Part shown: piece after piece, positions 1 through 9,406 of the stretch
Position numbering within the stretch: the first letter of the stretch is position 1
Layout of the letters: each line of letters opens with the position of its first letter
NCBI GenBank assembly: GCA_030431055.1
Contig: JAUIJA010000007.1
Span: 1-64,000, forward strand
Length of the DNA: 64,000 nucleotides
Direction: 5' to 3'
Source of the DNA: Bacteroidia bacterium
GTDB lineage: Bacteria > Bacteroidota > Bacteroidia > Flavobacteriales > Flavobacteriaceae
The notes under the pieces: generated by a model
The model's input: only the letters and a program-made list of their open reading frames with translations
What the model was told of the DNA's origin: nothing
Databases searched by the model: none
Position numbers and translations under genes: made by a program

Positions 1-895
1 TCAATTTCAGACTTAACAGGAATAGAAGAATTTATAAACATTACACGATTAGATTGTTACAATAATAATTTAACGTCTATCGATGTAAGCAATAATCTAG
101 CATTAACACGTTTGCACTGTTCTGATAATCAAATAGAAACATTGGATATTAGTGCGAACACATTAATTACAGATATACAATGTCATAACAATGGTGTTTT
201 ATATGAATTAAACATTGCAAATGGTAATAACAGCAATTTTACCTATATGAAAGCTTATGGAAATAGTTTATCATGTATTCAAATAGATGCTGGTTTTACG
301 CCACCTGCAGATGCTGGAATATATAGCCAAGGTTGGACTAAAGGTACCTCTGCAGTTTATGGTGACGATTGTGTTGCTCTTAGTCAAGTAGTAAACATTC
401 CTGATGGTAATTTTAAAAGCTATTTAGTAAACAATAATAGTATCAATTTAAATGGTGATACTGAAATTACAGTGGCAGAAGCACAAGCTACAACAGAGCT
501 ACTTATCAATGGTTTGTCAATTTCAGATTTAACAGGTATTGAAGCCTTTATAAATATTACCATTTTAGATGTGTATTCAAATAGCCTAACATCTTTAGAC
601 GTTAGTAATAACACTAAATTAACGCGTTTACATTGTGCAGATAATCAAATTGAAACTTTAGATATTAGTGCCAATACGCTAATTACAGACATACAATGTC
701 ATAATAACGGTGTTTTATACCAATTAAATATAGCTAATGGTAATAACAGCAATATAAACTGGATGAAAGCTTATGGTAATCCAAGTTTAACATGTATTCA
801 AGTTGATACAGGTTTTTCACCACCAACAAATAGTGGTCAATATAACCCAGGGTGGACTGTAGACGTTCAATCGAGTTATAGCGAAAATTGTATTC
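1..895 (+). repeat. Tandem 516-bp LRR module duplication
   Basis: The stretch starting at base 1 (SISDLTGIEEF...) recurs from base 517 (SISDLTGIEAF...) in the same frame. The match continues through DNQIETLDISANTLITDIQ in both copies and through a conserved Cys-containing tail (CIQ[IV]D.GF.PP). The period is 516 bp, or 172 codons. The copies differ mostly at third positions and in a few residues, so the duplication is not very recent. More copies may lie upstream of the window. Confidence 0.8.
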
Positions 896-2328
896 CAACA
901 GTGTATTATGTAGATGCCAATGCAACAGGCGCTAACGATGGAAGCTCTTGGTCAGATGCTTTTACAAACGTAACAGACGCTTTAGCACTTACCAATTTAA
1001 ATGATGCTGTTTGGGTAGCAAAAGGAACTTATACATTAGCAGATAAAAACACACCAATAGCTGTTAATACAGATGAAGTGGATATTATTGGAGGTTTTGC
1101 AGGAACCGAAACAACCTTAGCTGATAGAGACTTAACAGCTATTCATACTACAAATGCAACCATTTTTACGGGAGATATAAATGGTGACGATATTGATGGA
1201 GATTTTTCATCGAACAAAACAGATAATGCAGAGCGTTTATTTGAATTAAGAACAAGCAACGTCACTTTTGATGGTATAATTTTCGAAAACATTTACGACA
1301 CCTCGCTATCTGGAGGCATAGAAGAAAACGGTGTCATATTTATACCAAATAATTTAAATGCTAATAACTTAAAAATTAAAAATTCGGTATTTAGAAATAA
1401 CTATTCTAATGGGTATTTACTAAAAATTAGAAAATTCAATCTAGGATTACTTATTGAAAATACCAAGTTTATAAATAATACCATAGTTGATAGGGGATTG
1501 GTTCTCTTAGTATCTGATAATACAAACGGATATATTTTTACACGTTGGGCAAATGTTTTGGTAGCAGATAACGATATTAATCTTTCAGCATTAGAAGTTA
1601 ATAGAGCAGATTTGAGTAACGGAAACACTTTAGATGTTGTAATTAATAATAGTACGTTTGTTAATAACGACTATAATAGTACTCATGGTAATTCTATAAT
1701 GGCATCAGGTAATGGTAGTCTAAACCTTAATGTTTACAATTCTATCTTTTGGGATAACACTACTAATGGCATAGCTTCTACTAGAGATATTTCAAACGGA
1801 GCTGAAACTAATTATGATGTTGTTGTTGCAAATTCTATTGCAAATTTGTCATCAAATGCCGGAACTAACGGGACATTTAGTGCAACAAACGTAACAGCTT
1901 TAGATCCAGCAACAGATAATTTAAATTTAGATGCCGAATACAAACCAACATCAGCTTCAAATTATATTGTTGATCAAGGTGATAACGCTTATTACGATGA
2001 AGCTTTATTTGGCGATTTAGATTTATCAGGTAATGATAGAATATTTAACACTACGATAGATCTTGGTACTTTTGAATACAACACTGCGATGAGTAGTTCA
2101 AGTTTTTCTACAAACGATTTTAAACTTTATCCTAATCCAGCAACTAATTTCTTCACTGTAGAAGCTAAAGAAGCTATTCAAAAAGTTGAGGTTTACAACT
2201 TAATGGGAGCAAAAGTTATGGAAACAAATCAAACTCAAAAAAATATTTCTTCTTTAAATGCAGGTATTTATCTAGTTAAAGTTTACTCAGAAAATAGAGT
2301 AGGAGTTCAAAAAATTATAAAAAAATAA
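1..2328 (+). CDS. LRR / beta-helix surface protein with T9SS sorting domain (5'-truncated)
   Basis: The reading frame is open from the first base, so the true start lies upstream; 775 codons are visible. Two near-identical modules of 172 residues carry bacterial leucine-rich repeats of the L-x-x-L-D-V-S-x-N-T type. They are followed by a segment opening with YYVDANATGANDGSSW, typical of right-handed parallel beta-helix adhesins with Asn-rich turns. The last ~75 residues (FKLYPNPATNFF ... GIYLVKVY ... QKIIKK) match the type A T9SS C-terminal sorting domain, so the protein is probably exported across the outer membrane and anchored or released at the surface. The ligand is unknown; adhesion is an inference. 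It ends 33 bp before a lipoprotein gene, possibly in one transcript. Confidence 0.85.
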   Translation, partial: SISDLTGIEEFINITRLDCYNNNLTSIDVSNNLALTRLHCSDNQIETLDISANTLITDIQCHNNGVLYELNIANGNNSNFTYMKAYGNSLSCIQIDAGFTPPADAGIYSQGWTKGTSAVYGDDCVALSQVVNIPDGNFKSYLVNNNSINLNGDTEITVAEAQATTELLINGLSISDLTGIEAFINITILDVYSNSLTSLDVSNNTKLTRLHCADNQIETLDISANTLITDIQCHNNGVLYQLNIANGNNSNINWMKAYGNPSLTCIQVDTGFSPPTNSGQYNPGWTVDVQSSYSENCIPTVYYVDANATGANDGSSWSDAFTNVTDALALTNLNDAVWVAKGTYTLADKNTPIAVNTDEVDIIGGFAGTETTLADRDLTAIHTTNATIFTGDINGDDIDGDFSSNKTDNAERLFELRTSNVTFDGIIFENIYDTSLSGGIEENGVIFIPNNLNANNLKIKNSVFRNNYSNGYLLKIRKFNLGLLIENTKFINNTIVDRGLVLLVSDNTNGYIFTRWANVLVADNDINLSALEVNRADLSNGNTLDVVINNSTFVNNDYNSTHGNSIMASGNGSLNLNVYNSIFWDNTTNGIASTRDISNGAETNYDVVVANSIANLSSNAGTNGTFSATNVTALDPATDNLNLDAEYKPTSASNYIVDQGDNAYYDEALFGDLDLSGNDRIFNTTIDLGTFEYNTAMSSSSFSTNDFKLYPNPATNFFTVEAKEAIQKVEVYNLMGAKVMETNQTQKNISSLNAGIYLVKVYSENRVGVQKIIKK

Positions 2329-2361
2329 ATAGTAAATAAGAAAAATTAAAAATCAATAATC

Positions 2362-2898
2362 ATGAAAAAAGTAATTTTATTCGCATTTGTAATCTTATCA
2401 AGTCTATCGTTTAATTCTTGTAGCGATGATGATAATGCTAAAGAAAACTATGCTAAGATTAACGAAGAAAGCTATAGTTTAAAATCAGGTTTATATTATT
2501 CTGATACTAATAATGATGGTACTTATGATTCAACTATCATTATTCATTCAGAAGGAATTACTTATGATGAGGCTAATGATCAATTTTCAGGTCAAGGTAG
2601 TATAGCTGCAATAGAAATTGAACCACATGCTTTAGAAGATTTCTCAGGAAATTATACACATGTAGATAATAATGTAAAAGTTGTTTTTTATCCATTATAT
2701 GATTTTGTTAATACAGGTAATGGTAGAGCGCCAGCGCCAGAAAATTATATGTTAGATACTTTTAGTTTATCGATTGATAAAAATGGTGAAACTGCTACTA
2801 TTAATGTTTCAGGTGAGTCAACAGATCAAGATACCAATACTGCACTCCCTTTTGAAATGTATTACAATGGTAGCCTTACATTACGTCTAATAGATTAA
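2362..2898 (+). CDS. Putative outer-membrane lipoprotein, unknown function
   Basis: A 178-aa protein with a lipoprotein signal peptide: MKK, a hydrophobic stretch, then FNSC with the lipidated Cys at residue 20. SDDDN follows, an acidic run that in Bacteroidota often directs lipoproteins to the outer or surface leaflet. The mature part contains a DTNNDGTYD segment resembling a calcium-binding Dx[DN]xDG loop, and is otherwise not recognised. The gene follows the T9SS surface protein by 33 bp and is closed by a strong hairpin terminator at 2953-2977. It may be an accessory lipoprotein of that surface protein; this is context only. Confidence 0.7.
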   Translation: MKKVILFAFVILSSLSFNSCSDDDNAKENYAKINEESYSLKSGLYYSDTNNDGTYDSTIIIHSEGITYDEANDQFSGQGSIAAIEIEPHALEDFSGNYTHVDNNVKVVFYPLYDFVNTGNGRAPAPENYMLDTFSLSIDKNGETATINVSGESTDQDTNTALPFEMYYNGSLTLRLID

Positions 2899-2952
2899 TA
2901 AAAAAACCAATTTAAGTAAAAATAGTAAAGTTTTAGTTTTTTATTTGGTTGT

Positions 2953-2977
2953 AAACCCGAGATATTCTCGGGTTTTT
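2953..2977 (+). terminator. Rho-independent terminator after the lipoprotein gene
   Basis: AAACCCGAGA, a TAT loop, TCTCGGGTTT and a T-run form a 10-bp perfect stem. It lies 55 bp after the stop at 2898. It also shows that a longer upstream reading of the next gene (from a TTG at 2945) would overlap a terminator, so that gene should start downstream. Confidence 0.85.
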
Positions 2978-3040
2978 CTTTTTATGATAGTTTTTTTTAG
3001 CGCTTACTTTTTTATTATTTTTGAATCTAAATGTATTTTT

Positions 3041-5242
3041 ATGTTTTCACAAAATTATTCAAGAGTTTTTAAGAGCTTTATAAGAATCTCCTTTATGTTG
3101 TTAGTACAATTTTTGTATTCTCAAAACTCTAAAATTGATAGCCTTAAAATCGAACTAGAAAACCATAAATATAAAGATACTGTTCGCGTAAATATACTTA
3201 ATCATTTAGCATTTTATAATTATAGAAATAATCCGCCACAAGCCGTTGATTATATTGAAGAGTCATTAAAATTAGCTAATGAATTAAAAGTTCCAAAATT
3301 TACTGCTCATAGTTACTATGTTAAAGCAGTTATTTATACTGAAAAAGCTAATTTTAAAATTGCAGAAGATAATTATGAAAAAGCAATACAACTTTACACC
3401 TCATTACAGGATTTAAAAGGAATTGAAAAAAGTAAAAATGCATTAGGAGTATTACATACTTATAAAGGCGATTATAAGCGCTCTATAAAGTATTATGAAG
3501 AAGCAATGGCAATTGCTAAAAAGCGAAAGGATGACAAAATTATTCTTTTATATTTACGTAATATAGGTCTTATTCATTCAAATATGGGCGATTATGATAA
3601 AGCCTTAGAAAATTTTAATAAATCATTACAAGTAAACAGAATAAGCAAAGATTCAGTTGCTATGTTAAATACTTTAAACTCAATAGCAAATGTTTATTAT
3701 CAACAAGGTAACTATCCATTATCGTTAGATTTTCACAATCAATCTTTAGAAGTTGCAAAAAAGACTAAAGATTCAATAGGTATGTTTCAATCGTTTCTTA
3801 ACATCGGTAATTTATATAGACAACAATTTTTAAATGATAAAGCGTTAGAATTTTACAATAAAGCGCTTACAATAAATATTGCTAGGCATAACGTTAGAAA
3901 TATAACAGCTTTAAAAAATAATATTGCTGGTGTTTATTATGATAATGAAGATTATGATAAAGCGATAGCTACTTTTAATGAGTCTATAGAACTAAGTAAA
4001 GAGATTGATGACGATGCAAATCTAGTTACTGCATTAAACGGATTAGGTTTTGTTTATTTTGAAACTAAACAGTTTTCAAAAGCACTTACATATTTTGAAG
4101 AAGCAAAAAATATAAGTTTAGAAAATAATTATTCCTATGATTTATTAGATTCTTATCACGGTTTATCTGATTCTTATTTAAGTTTGAAGAAAAATGATTT
4201 ATCGTTAATTAATGCTAAAAAGCTAGCTGAATTATCAAATGAATATGAATCTCTAAAGCATAAAAAAATTGCATACGCTTTATTTTCAGAAATTTATAAG
4301 AAAAAAGGTGATTACAAGGCTGCGTTTGATAGTCATGAATATTATAAAACATTAAGTGATAGTCTTTTAAATGAAGAGAATATTAAAAAATTATCAGAAA
4401 TTGAATACGAGTATAAATATAAAAAAGAGCGTGATGAAGCTGCAGAAAGAGAAATAAAATTAACAGAAACAGTAAAAATAAAATCAGAAGACTTAGAAAA
4501 ATCCCAACGTAATTTATTATTGGGAATTATTGCATTTTTAGCAGTTGCGATAGTTTTAGGAAGTATAATATTTTACTTAAAATTAAGAAATTCAAAAGCT
4601 AAAACTCAGAATATTATTACCGAGCAAAAATTGTTACGTACGCAAATGACACCACATTTTATTTTCAATTCGCTTTCTGTTTTGCAAGGTATGATTTTAA
4701 ACAAAGAGGAAGGAAAATCAGTAAAATATTTGTCAAAATTTTCAAAATTATTGCGTATTACTTTAGAAAACTCTCGAGATAAAACGGTTTTACTTTCACA
4801 TGAACTAGAAGCTGTTGATAATTATTTATCGCTTCAAAATATAGAAAACGAAAAAATTTCCTTTAATTTAAATGTTGATAATAAAATTGATACCAATACT
4901 ATAAAAGTGCCTCCAATGCTTATTCAACCTTTTGTTGAGAATGCAATTGAGCACGCTTTTAAAAAACAAAAAGAAGATTGTGAAATAGAAATTAAGCTTA
5001 CTTTAGTTGATTCGAAATTGATTTGTGAGATTTTAGATAATGGTATCGGAATTGATTCAAGTGAACGAAATACAAATCAGAATAAAAAGTCATTGGCAAC
5101 AAAAATTACTTCAGAACGTTTACAATATTTGTCAAAAGATTTTAAAATGGAAGGTTCAGTTGTAATTGAAGATAGAAATAAATTTGATGAAGAAGGAACA
5201 AAAGTAACCATTCAAATACCTTATAGTAAAGAAGATTTATAA
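3041..5242 (+). CDS. TPR-containing sensor histidine kinase (LytS-like His_kinase family)
   Basis: About 733 residues from the ATG at 3041. ATGs at 2984 and 3095 are alternatives; 3041 avoids the terminator and leaves a signal peptide ending near LYSQ. Roughly residues 50-430 are tandem tetratricopeptide repeats, probably periplasmic. A coiled-coil stretch follows, then one membrane helix (LLLGIIAFLAVAIVLG) and a cytosolic His_kinase domain. The phospho-acceptor is His539 in QMTPHFIFNSL, with an N-box (PFVENAIEHAF) and a G-box (LDNGIGI). This architecture is common in Bacteroidota and pairs with LytTR regulators. The next gene is such a regulator and overlaps this stop by one base (TAATG), so they are translationally coupled. 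The signal sensed is unknown. Confidence 0.9.
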   Translation: MFSQNYSRVFKSFIRISFMLLVQFLYSQNSKIDSLKIELENHKYKDTVRVNILNHLAFYNYRNNPPQAVDYIEESLKLANELKVPKFTAHSYYVKAVIYTEKANFKIAEDNYEKAIQLYTSLQDLKGIEKSKNALGVLHTYKGDYKRSIKYYEEAMAIAKKRKDDKIILLYLRNIGLIHSNMGDYDKALENFNKSLQVNRISKDSVAMLNTLNSIANVYYQQGNYPLSLDFHNQSLEVAKKTKDSIGMFQSFLNIGNLYRQQFLNDKALEFYNKALTINIARHNVRNITALKNNIAGVYYDNEDYDKAIATFNESIELSKEIDDDANLVTALNGLGFVYFETKQFSKALTYFEEAKNISLENNYSYDLLDSYHGLSDSYLSLKKNDLSLINAKKLAELSNEYESLKHKKIAYALFSEIYKKKGDYKAAFDSHEYYKTLSDSLLNEENIKKLSEIEYEYKYKKERDEAAEREIKLTETVKIKSEDLEKSQRNLLLGIIAFLAVAIVLGSIIFYLKLRNSKAKTQNIITEQKLLRTQMTPHFIFNSLSVLQGMILNKEEGKSVKYLSKFSKLLRITLENSRDKTVLLSHELEAVDNYLSLQNIENEKISFNLNVDNKIDTNTIKVPPMLIQPFVENAIEHAFKKQKEDCEIEIKLTLVDSKLICEILDNGIGIDSSERNTNQNKKSLATKITSERLQYLSKDFKMEGSVVIEDRNKFDEEGTKVTIQIPYSKEDL

Positions 5243-5979
5243 TGAAAGCCATCATAGTTGAAGATAAAGAATATATTAGAAAAGGGTTAATTAATCTTCT
5301 ATCTATTATTGATGCTGATGTAGAAGTAATAGGAGAGTGTGAATCGGTTCAAGAAGCAGTAATTGTAACTAAAACTTGTAAGCCTGAACTCGTTTTCTTA
5401 GATATTAACTTATCTGATGGAAATGCTTTTGATTTTTTAGACCAAATTGATTCTATCGACTTTAAAATTATTTTCATCACTGCTTACGAAGAATATGCTT
5501 TACGCGCTTTGAAAATTGGAGCTGTTGATTATTTGCTGAAACCTGTAGATATTGAAGAACTTAAAATTGCTTTACAAAAAGTTGAAAATCTTTCAGCTGA
5601 AGACCAAAAAGCTAAAATCGCTAAAACAAAACAAGTTTTCAACAACGAAGACAATAATATTATTTTATCGTTTCATGATAGTTACCAAATAATTAATCTC
5701 GACGAACTAATTTATTGCGAATCAGATAAAGGTTATACAACTTTTTACTGTAGTGATGGTAATAAGTATCTGGTTTCCAAAACTCTTAAAGAATATGAAG
5801 ATCGTTTATTAGAAGCAAACTTTCAACGTCCACATCAATCGTTTATGATAAACATGAAATTTGTAGATAAATACGATAAAGCTGGTACAATTCATTTAAA
5901 AAATGGAACTAAAATTCCAGTTTCTTCCCGAAAAAAGGAATCGTTTCTTTCCTCTTTATTCAATTGGAATAAAAAATAA
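5242..5979 (+). CDS. LytTR-family response regulator
   Basis: A 245-aa regulator. Residues 1-120 are a CheY-like receiver with the acidic pair E7/D8, the phospho-acceptor D54 (VFLDINLSDG) and the LLKPVD lysine loop. Residues ~145-245 form a LytTR DNA-binding domain (IIYLDEL-type start, YCESDKGYTTFY, then HQSFMINMKFVDKY). It is the partner of the preceding TPR histidine kinase, with which it shares a one-base start/stop overlap. LytTR regulators bind paired short direct repeats upstream of their targets. The lipoprotein gene at 6108 is the nearest downstream candidate, but no site was identified. Confidence 0.92.
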   Translation: MKAIIVEDKEYIRKGLINLLSIIDADVEVIGECESVQEAVIVTKTCKPELVFLDINLSDGNAFDFLDQIDSIDFKIIFITAYEEYALRALKIGAVDYLLKPVDIEELKIALQKVENLSAEDQKAKIAKTKQVFNNEDNNIILSFHDSYQIINLDELIYCESDKGYTTFYCSDGNKYLVSKTLKEYEDRLLEANFQRPHQSFMINMKFVDKYDKAGTIHLKNGTKIPVSSRKKESFLSSLFNWNKK

Positions 5980-6074
5980 CATCCTGTAAAATCAAATTTT
6001 TGCTGTACTCAAACGAATATCGATTGTAACGCAACAGATATTGGTTTGGTATTTTATGTTGTTGGTGTGATATA

Positions 6075-6082
6075 TACTTTTG
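6075..6082 (+). promoter_or_regulatory. Flavobacterial -7 element (TACTTTTG) upstream of a lipoprotein gene
   Basis: The octamer fits the Bacteroidota -7 consensus TAnnTTTG and lies 25 bp before the ATG at 6108. No well-spaced -33 TTG was found, so this is a moderate call. Confidence 0.4.
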
Positions 6083-6107
6083 ATTTGTATCAATAAAAAA
6101 TCACAAC

Positions 6108-6677
6108 ATGAAAAACGTATTAATTACTCTTATCTCGTTAGCTTCAACTCTAATTTTAACATCGTGCGGAGGCGGAAGTTCTAAGCAAGAAGCAACAGCT
6201 GAAGGCTTTTCGGTAATTGAAGAAGAAATTAAAGATGAGTTTGGTAATGATGTTTACTTTACCGATTTATCAATTATCTACAATGAAACCATTGGAAACT
6301 CAATTTCTACAACGGTTACAGATGATCCGGAATCTTTAAAAATGGGAGAGTGGGTGAACTCACAAGGCAATTGGAAGCAAACTTCTGAAGTTACGATTGA
6401 AATACCAGAAGGTACAAAAGCAGCTGACTTTATGTTCCAACTTAATGAAACTATCAATCTTGAAAAATTAGGAGAGTTAGTTGAAAAGTCTAAAACCCAA
6501 CTTACAAAAGAAAAGAATTTAACAAACCCTAGATTACATATTGCTTCAGTAAAATTTCCAAATAACGGTGATGTTTCAAAAGCAGAATATGTAGTAATGC
6601 TAGAACCTGAAAATGGCGGAACAACTTTTAGTTTCTATTATTCGCTAACAGGAGAATTAACTGATTTTAGTTATTAA
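6108..6677 (+). CDS. Putative lipoprotein, unknown function
   Basis: A 189-aa protein with a clear lipoprotein signal (MKNVLITLIS..., TSC-GGGSS, lipidated Cys20). The mature part is mixed alpha/beta with a repeated theme of predicting or comparing a measured form (EEEIKDEFGNDVYFTDLSI), and no known domain was recognised. It stands alone between the two-component pair and the BspA-like gene, with its own candidate promoter. It could belong to the regulon of the LytTR pair, which is inference from position only. Confidence 0.7.
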   Translation: MKNVLITLISLASTLILTSCGGGSSKQEATAEGFSVIEEEIKDEFGNDVYFTDLSIIYNETIGNSISTTVTDDPESLKMGEWVNSQGNWKQTSEVTIEIPEGTKAADFMFQLNETINLEKLGELVEKSKTQLTKEKNLTNPRLHIASVKFPNNGDVSKAEYVVMLEPENGGTTFSFYYSLTGELTDFSY

Positions 6678-6696
6678 AAAAAACAACACAATTAAT

Positions 6697-8022
6697 ATGT
6701 CAATTATGAAACAACAGCTACTTACTTTAATAATGTTTTACTGTGCTTTTTTTGGGCATTCACAAACATTTACCGATAATTATATTACTTATGAGGTGAT
6801 TTCAGCAACTACAGTCTCTACAACTAATTACGATACTGCTGGAGGAACGGTAGTTACAATACCAAGTACAGTTAATTACAACTCTGTAACATACGATGTA
6901 ACTAGTATAGGTTACAACTCTTTTTTTAACAAAATGCTAACTAGTGTATAAATACCTAATAGTGTTACATCAATTGGGTTGTCTGCTTTTAAAAATAATC
7001 AATTAACAAGTGTTGTTATTCCTAATTCGGTGACTGTAATAAATCCAGATGCTTTTTATAATAATTTAATTTCTAGTTTAACAATACCAAATAGTGTTAC
7101 AACAATTGGCACACAAGCATTTCAACTGAATGCTTTAACGTCTATTGTAATACCTGATAGTGTTACAAGCTTAGGTACTAGTGCTTTTGGCAATAATCAA
7201 ATAACAAGTGCTACGTTACCAAATGGTATTACAACTATTCCTACACAACTTTTTAGTAGTAACCAATTAACGAGTTTTACTATTCCGAACACAGTTACAC
7301 ATATTGGAGAAAATGCTTTTGGAACAAATCAATTAACTAGTATTACTATTCCAAATAGTGTAGTAAGTATTGGTAATCTTGCTTTTACAAACAATTTATT
7401 AACGAATGTTACTATTCCTAATTCAGTTACAAGCATTGGTAACAGCGCTTTTGTACAAAATAATTTAACTAATATAATTTTAGGTGATAATGTAGCAACA
7501 ATAGGTAATCTAGCTTTTGCTTTTAATGATTTAAATAGTGTAGTGATACCTGCTAATGTTACATCTATAGGTGAAAGAACTTTCAATAATAATCCGTTAA
7601 CTAATGTGTTTTCATTAGCAACTACACCACCAGCAATAATAACTTCGGGAGATATTTATGATAGTTTTTCTACCGATAGAAGTACTATTCATTTACACAT
7701 TCCAAATGGAACTATGGGCACTTATGTTACAGATATTGGTGCTTTATGGACAGGATTTAATCCAGTTACTGAAGACGCGCTTAACTCATCAAACTTTGAA
7801 CTTGATAATGAGGTTAAAATAATCACAACGAAAAATAGTCTAAATATTGTCTCAAATAACAATTTACAATTAGAAAACTACATTATTTATAATTTATCAG
7901 GACAAGAAATTACAAAAGGTATTGAAACATTAATAGAAATAACTTCTTTTTCAGGAGGTATTTATATTGTAAATTTAAATTTTGATAAAGGTTCTATAGT
8001 TAAAAAAGTACTAATCAAATAA
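6697..8022 (+). pseudogene. BspA-like LRR protein with T9SS tail, interrupted by in-frame TAA
   Basis: One frame runs from the ATG at 6697 (a second ATG at 6706 gives the better signal peptide, MKQQLLTLIM...GHSQ) to 8022, but a TAA codon at 6949-6951 breaks it. The downstream part has no good start codon. Both sides of the stop read as the same LRR_5 (Treponema/BspA) repeat: ...LTSV, stop, IPNSVTSIG.SAF.NNQLTSVVIPNSVT. About eleven repeats of 23 residues follow, then a T9SS-like C-terminal domain (IIYNLSGQEI ... GGIYIVNL ... KKVLIK). In the other repeats the stop position is Val or Ile (GTT, GTA, ATT), so this looks like a nonsense mutation or a sequencing error, not two genes. An intact version would be a secreted adhesin-like protein. 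Confidence 0.8.
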
Positions 8023-8034
8023 TAAATTCGCATT

Positions 8035-8901
8035 ATGAAATTTAACAAATTAACATTCTCGCTTTTAGCATTATCATTTTTAACATTAAGTTGTAGTAAC
8101 GATGATGATAATTCAGTTTCTGTAAACCTGCAAGATTTGCAAGCCACAATTGATGAAAACCCAACTAATGGTGACATTGTTGGGACAGTTCAAAGTAACA
8201 GTTCATTATCATTAACGTTTAGTATAGTTTCTCAAACACCAGCAGGAGCGTTAGAAATTGATTCAGCAACAGGAGAATTATCAGTTTTAGATGCTGGATT
8301 ATTTGACTTTGAAACAAATCCAACCATTACGGCTACAATTTCGGCAACAGGTGTTTCTAATCAATCAACGGTAACTATTAATTTAGATAACGTAAACGAA
8401 ATTGGCGATTTCAACTATGGTGGTATAGTGTTTTGGATTGATCCAACAGATAATACGAAAGGGTTAGTGTGTGCAGTAACAGATCAAAGTTCTAGTATAA
8501 GATGGCATGATACACAACAGCCTTCTATTACAGGAACAACTAGTACAAGCTTACAAACAGGTTCAACAAATACCGATTTAATTATTGCCAGTTTAGGTAG
8601 CAATTTTGCTGCTGGTGTGGCAAGAGCATACAACGGAGGCGGTTTTACTGATTGGTTTTTACCAAGTGTTGATGAGTTAAAAGAAATGGCTAATAACAGA
8701 GCTGCAATAGACGCCACAGCAGCTAATAATTCTGGTACAGACCTTATTGCTGAACCTTGGAGTACGTCTAACGGTTATTGGAGCAGTTCACAGGAGAGTA
8801 ACCCTGGTAGAGTATATCTTGTAAATCTCTTAGTAGCAGGTGAAAGCGCTGGTTTTGCAACGAATTTTGCTAGTGTAAGAGCGGTTAGAGCTTTCGAATA
8901 A
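8035..8901 (+). CDS. Lipoprotein with cadherin-like and DUF1566 (Lcl_C) domains
   Basis: A 288-aa protein. The lipoprotein signal ends at Cys20 (LTLSC-SNDDDN), again with the acidic outer-membrane export-type tail. Residues ~30-120 look like one cadherin/calx-like repeat (IDENPTNGDIVGTV ... FSI.SQTPAGALEIDSATGEL ... FDFETNPTITATI). Residues ~125-288 resemble the DUF1566/Lcl C-terminal domain (GGIVFWID, GGFTDWFLPSVDEL, GYWSSSQESN, VRAVRAF), a C-type-lectin-like fold found in many Bacteroidota surface proteins. A role in surface binding is likely, but the ligand is unknown. It lies 12 bp after the broken LRR gene and is closed by a terminator. Confidence 0.8.
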   Translation: MKFNKLTFSLLALSFLTLSCSNDDDNSVSVNLQDLQATIDENPTNGDIVGTVQSNSSLSLTFSIVSQTPAGALEIDSATGELSVLDAGLFDFETNPTITATISATGVSNQSTVTINLDNVNEIGDFNYGGIVFWIDPTDNTKGLVCAVTDQSSSIRWHDTQQPSITGTTSTSLQTGSTNTDLIIASLGSNFAAGVARAYNGGGFTDWFLPSVDELKEMANNRAAIDATAANNSGTDLIAEPWSTSNGYWSSSQESNPGRVYLVNLLVAGESAGFATNFASVRAVRAFE

Positions 8902-8912
8902 TATAAAATTTA

Positions 8913-8953
8913 AAAACAAATCAACTAGCCATCTTTTGAGATGGTTTGTTTTT
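8913..8953 (+). terminator. Terminator after the DUF1566 lipoprotein gene
   Basis: CCATCT, a TTTG loop, AGATGG, framed by an outer AAACAAA/TTTGTTT pairing and a seven-T run. The downstream stem contains the ATG at 8941 of the next reading frame. Confidence 0.75.
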
Positions 8954-9357
8954 TTACTAAATCAAATCAAATTGAAAATCTAATTACAATAAATAATAAG
9001 TATAGCTCACTAGACGAATTACAAATCGCATTACAAAACAGTCCAAATTATAGTTCTACTAAAGAATATGATATTTGGGAACAACGCTTAGATAATAATG
9101 GACAAATGGCACAATGTCTTGTGTTAAAGAAGAATAATATGCATGCTGTAAAATTGTTTTTTATTAACGAAAATACATTAAAAGCAAATCATATTATTCC
9201 AAATAAAATGATGCAAGCATATTTTGGTAAAAGTCAAAAAGCATATCATAATGTATTAGAAATTATTACAGGTAAAATAAAAGCTGTTGTTTTAGAACCA
9301 GCTCAAAACAAAGCATTCAATGAAATTGAAGCTGAAGTTATAAAACTTACTTCATAA
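8941..9357 (+). CDS. Small hypothetical protein
   Basis: A 138-aa cytosolic-looking protein with no signal peptide and no recognised domain. It reads as a compact alpha/beta protein, with a DELQIALQNS helix and an HAVKLFFINENTLKANHIIPNK core. The only ATG near the 5' end (8941) sits inside the stem of the preceding terminator, and no other ATG, GTG or TTG follows in frame for ~55 codons. The start is therefore uncertain, and expression may depend on read-through. Codon use resembles the neighbours. A real gene is likely from its length and amino-acid composition, but the function is unknown. Confidence 0.55.
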   Translation: MVCFFTKSNQIENLITINNKYSSLDELQIALQNSPNYSSTKEYDIWEQRLDNNGQMAQCLVLKKNNMHAVKLFFINENTLKANHIIPNKMMQAYFGKSQKAYHNVLEIITGKIKAVVLEPAQNKAFNEIEAEVIKLTS

Positions 9358-9406
9358 ATTTAATTATCTATAAATTATAAAGTTAAATTAGTTAATATTG
9401 TTTGTT

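Noticed and set aside
2945..3040. Longer N terminus of the histidine kinase from a TTG at 2945
   Set aside because: It would begin inside the terminator of the previous gene (2953-2977) and adds a second hydrophobic leader before the real signal peptide.
7329..7586. Minus-strand reading frame opposite the LRR repeats
   Set aside because: It is a mirror of the repetitive LRR_5 codons, has no start signals, and its residues simply follow the 23-residue repeat of the true gene.
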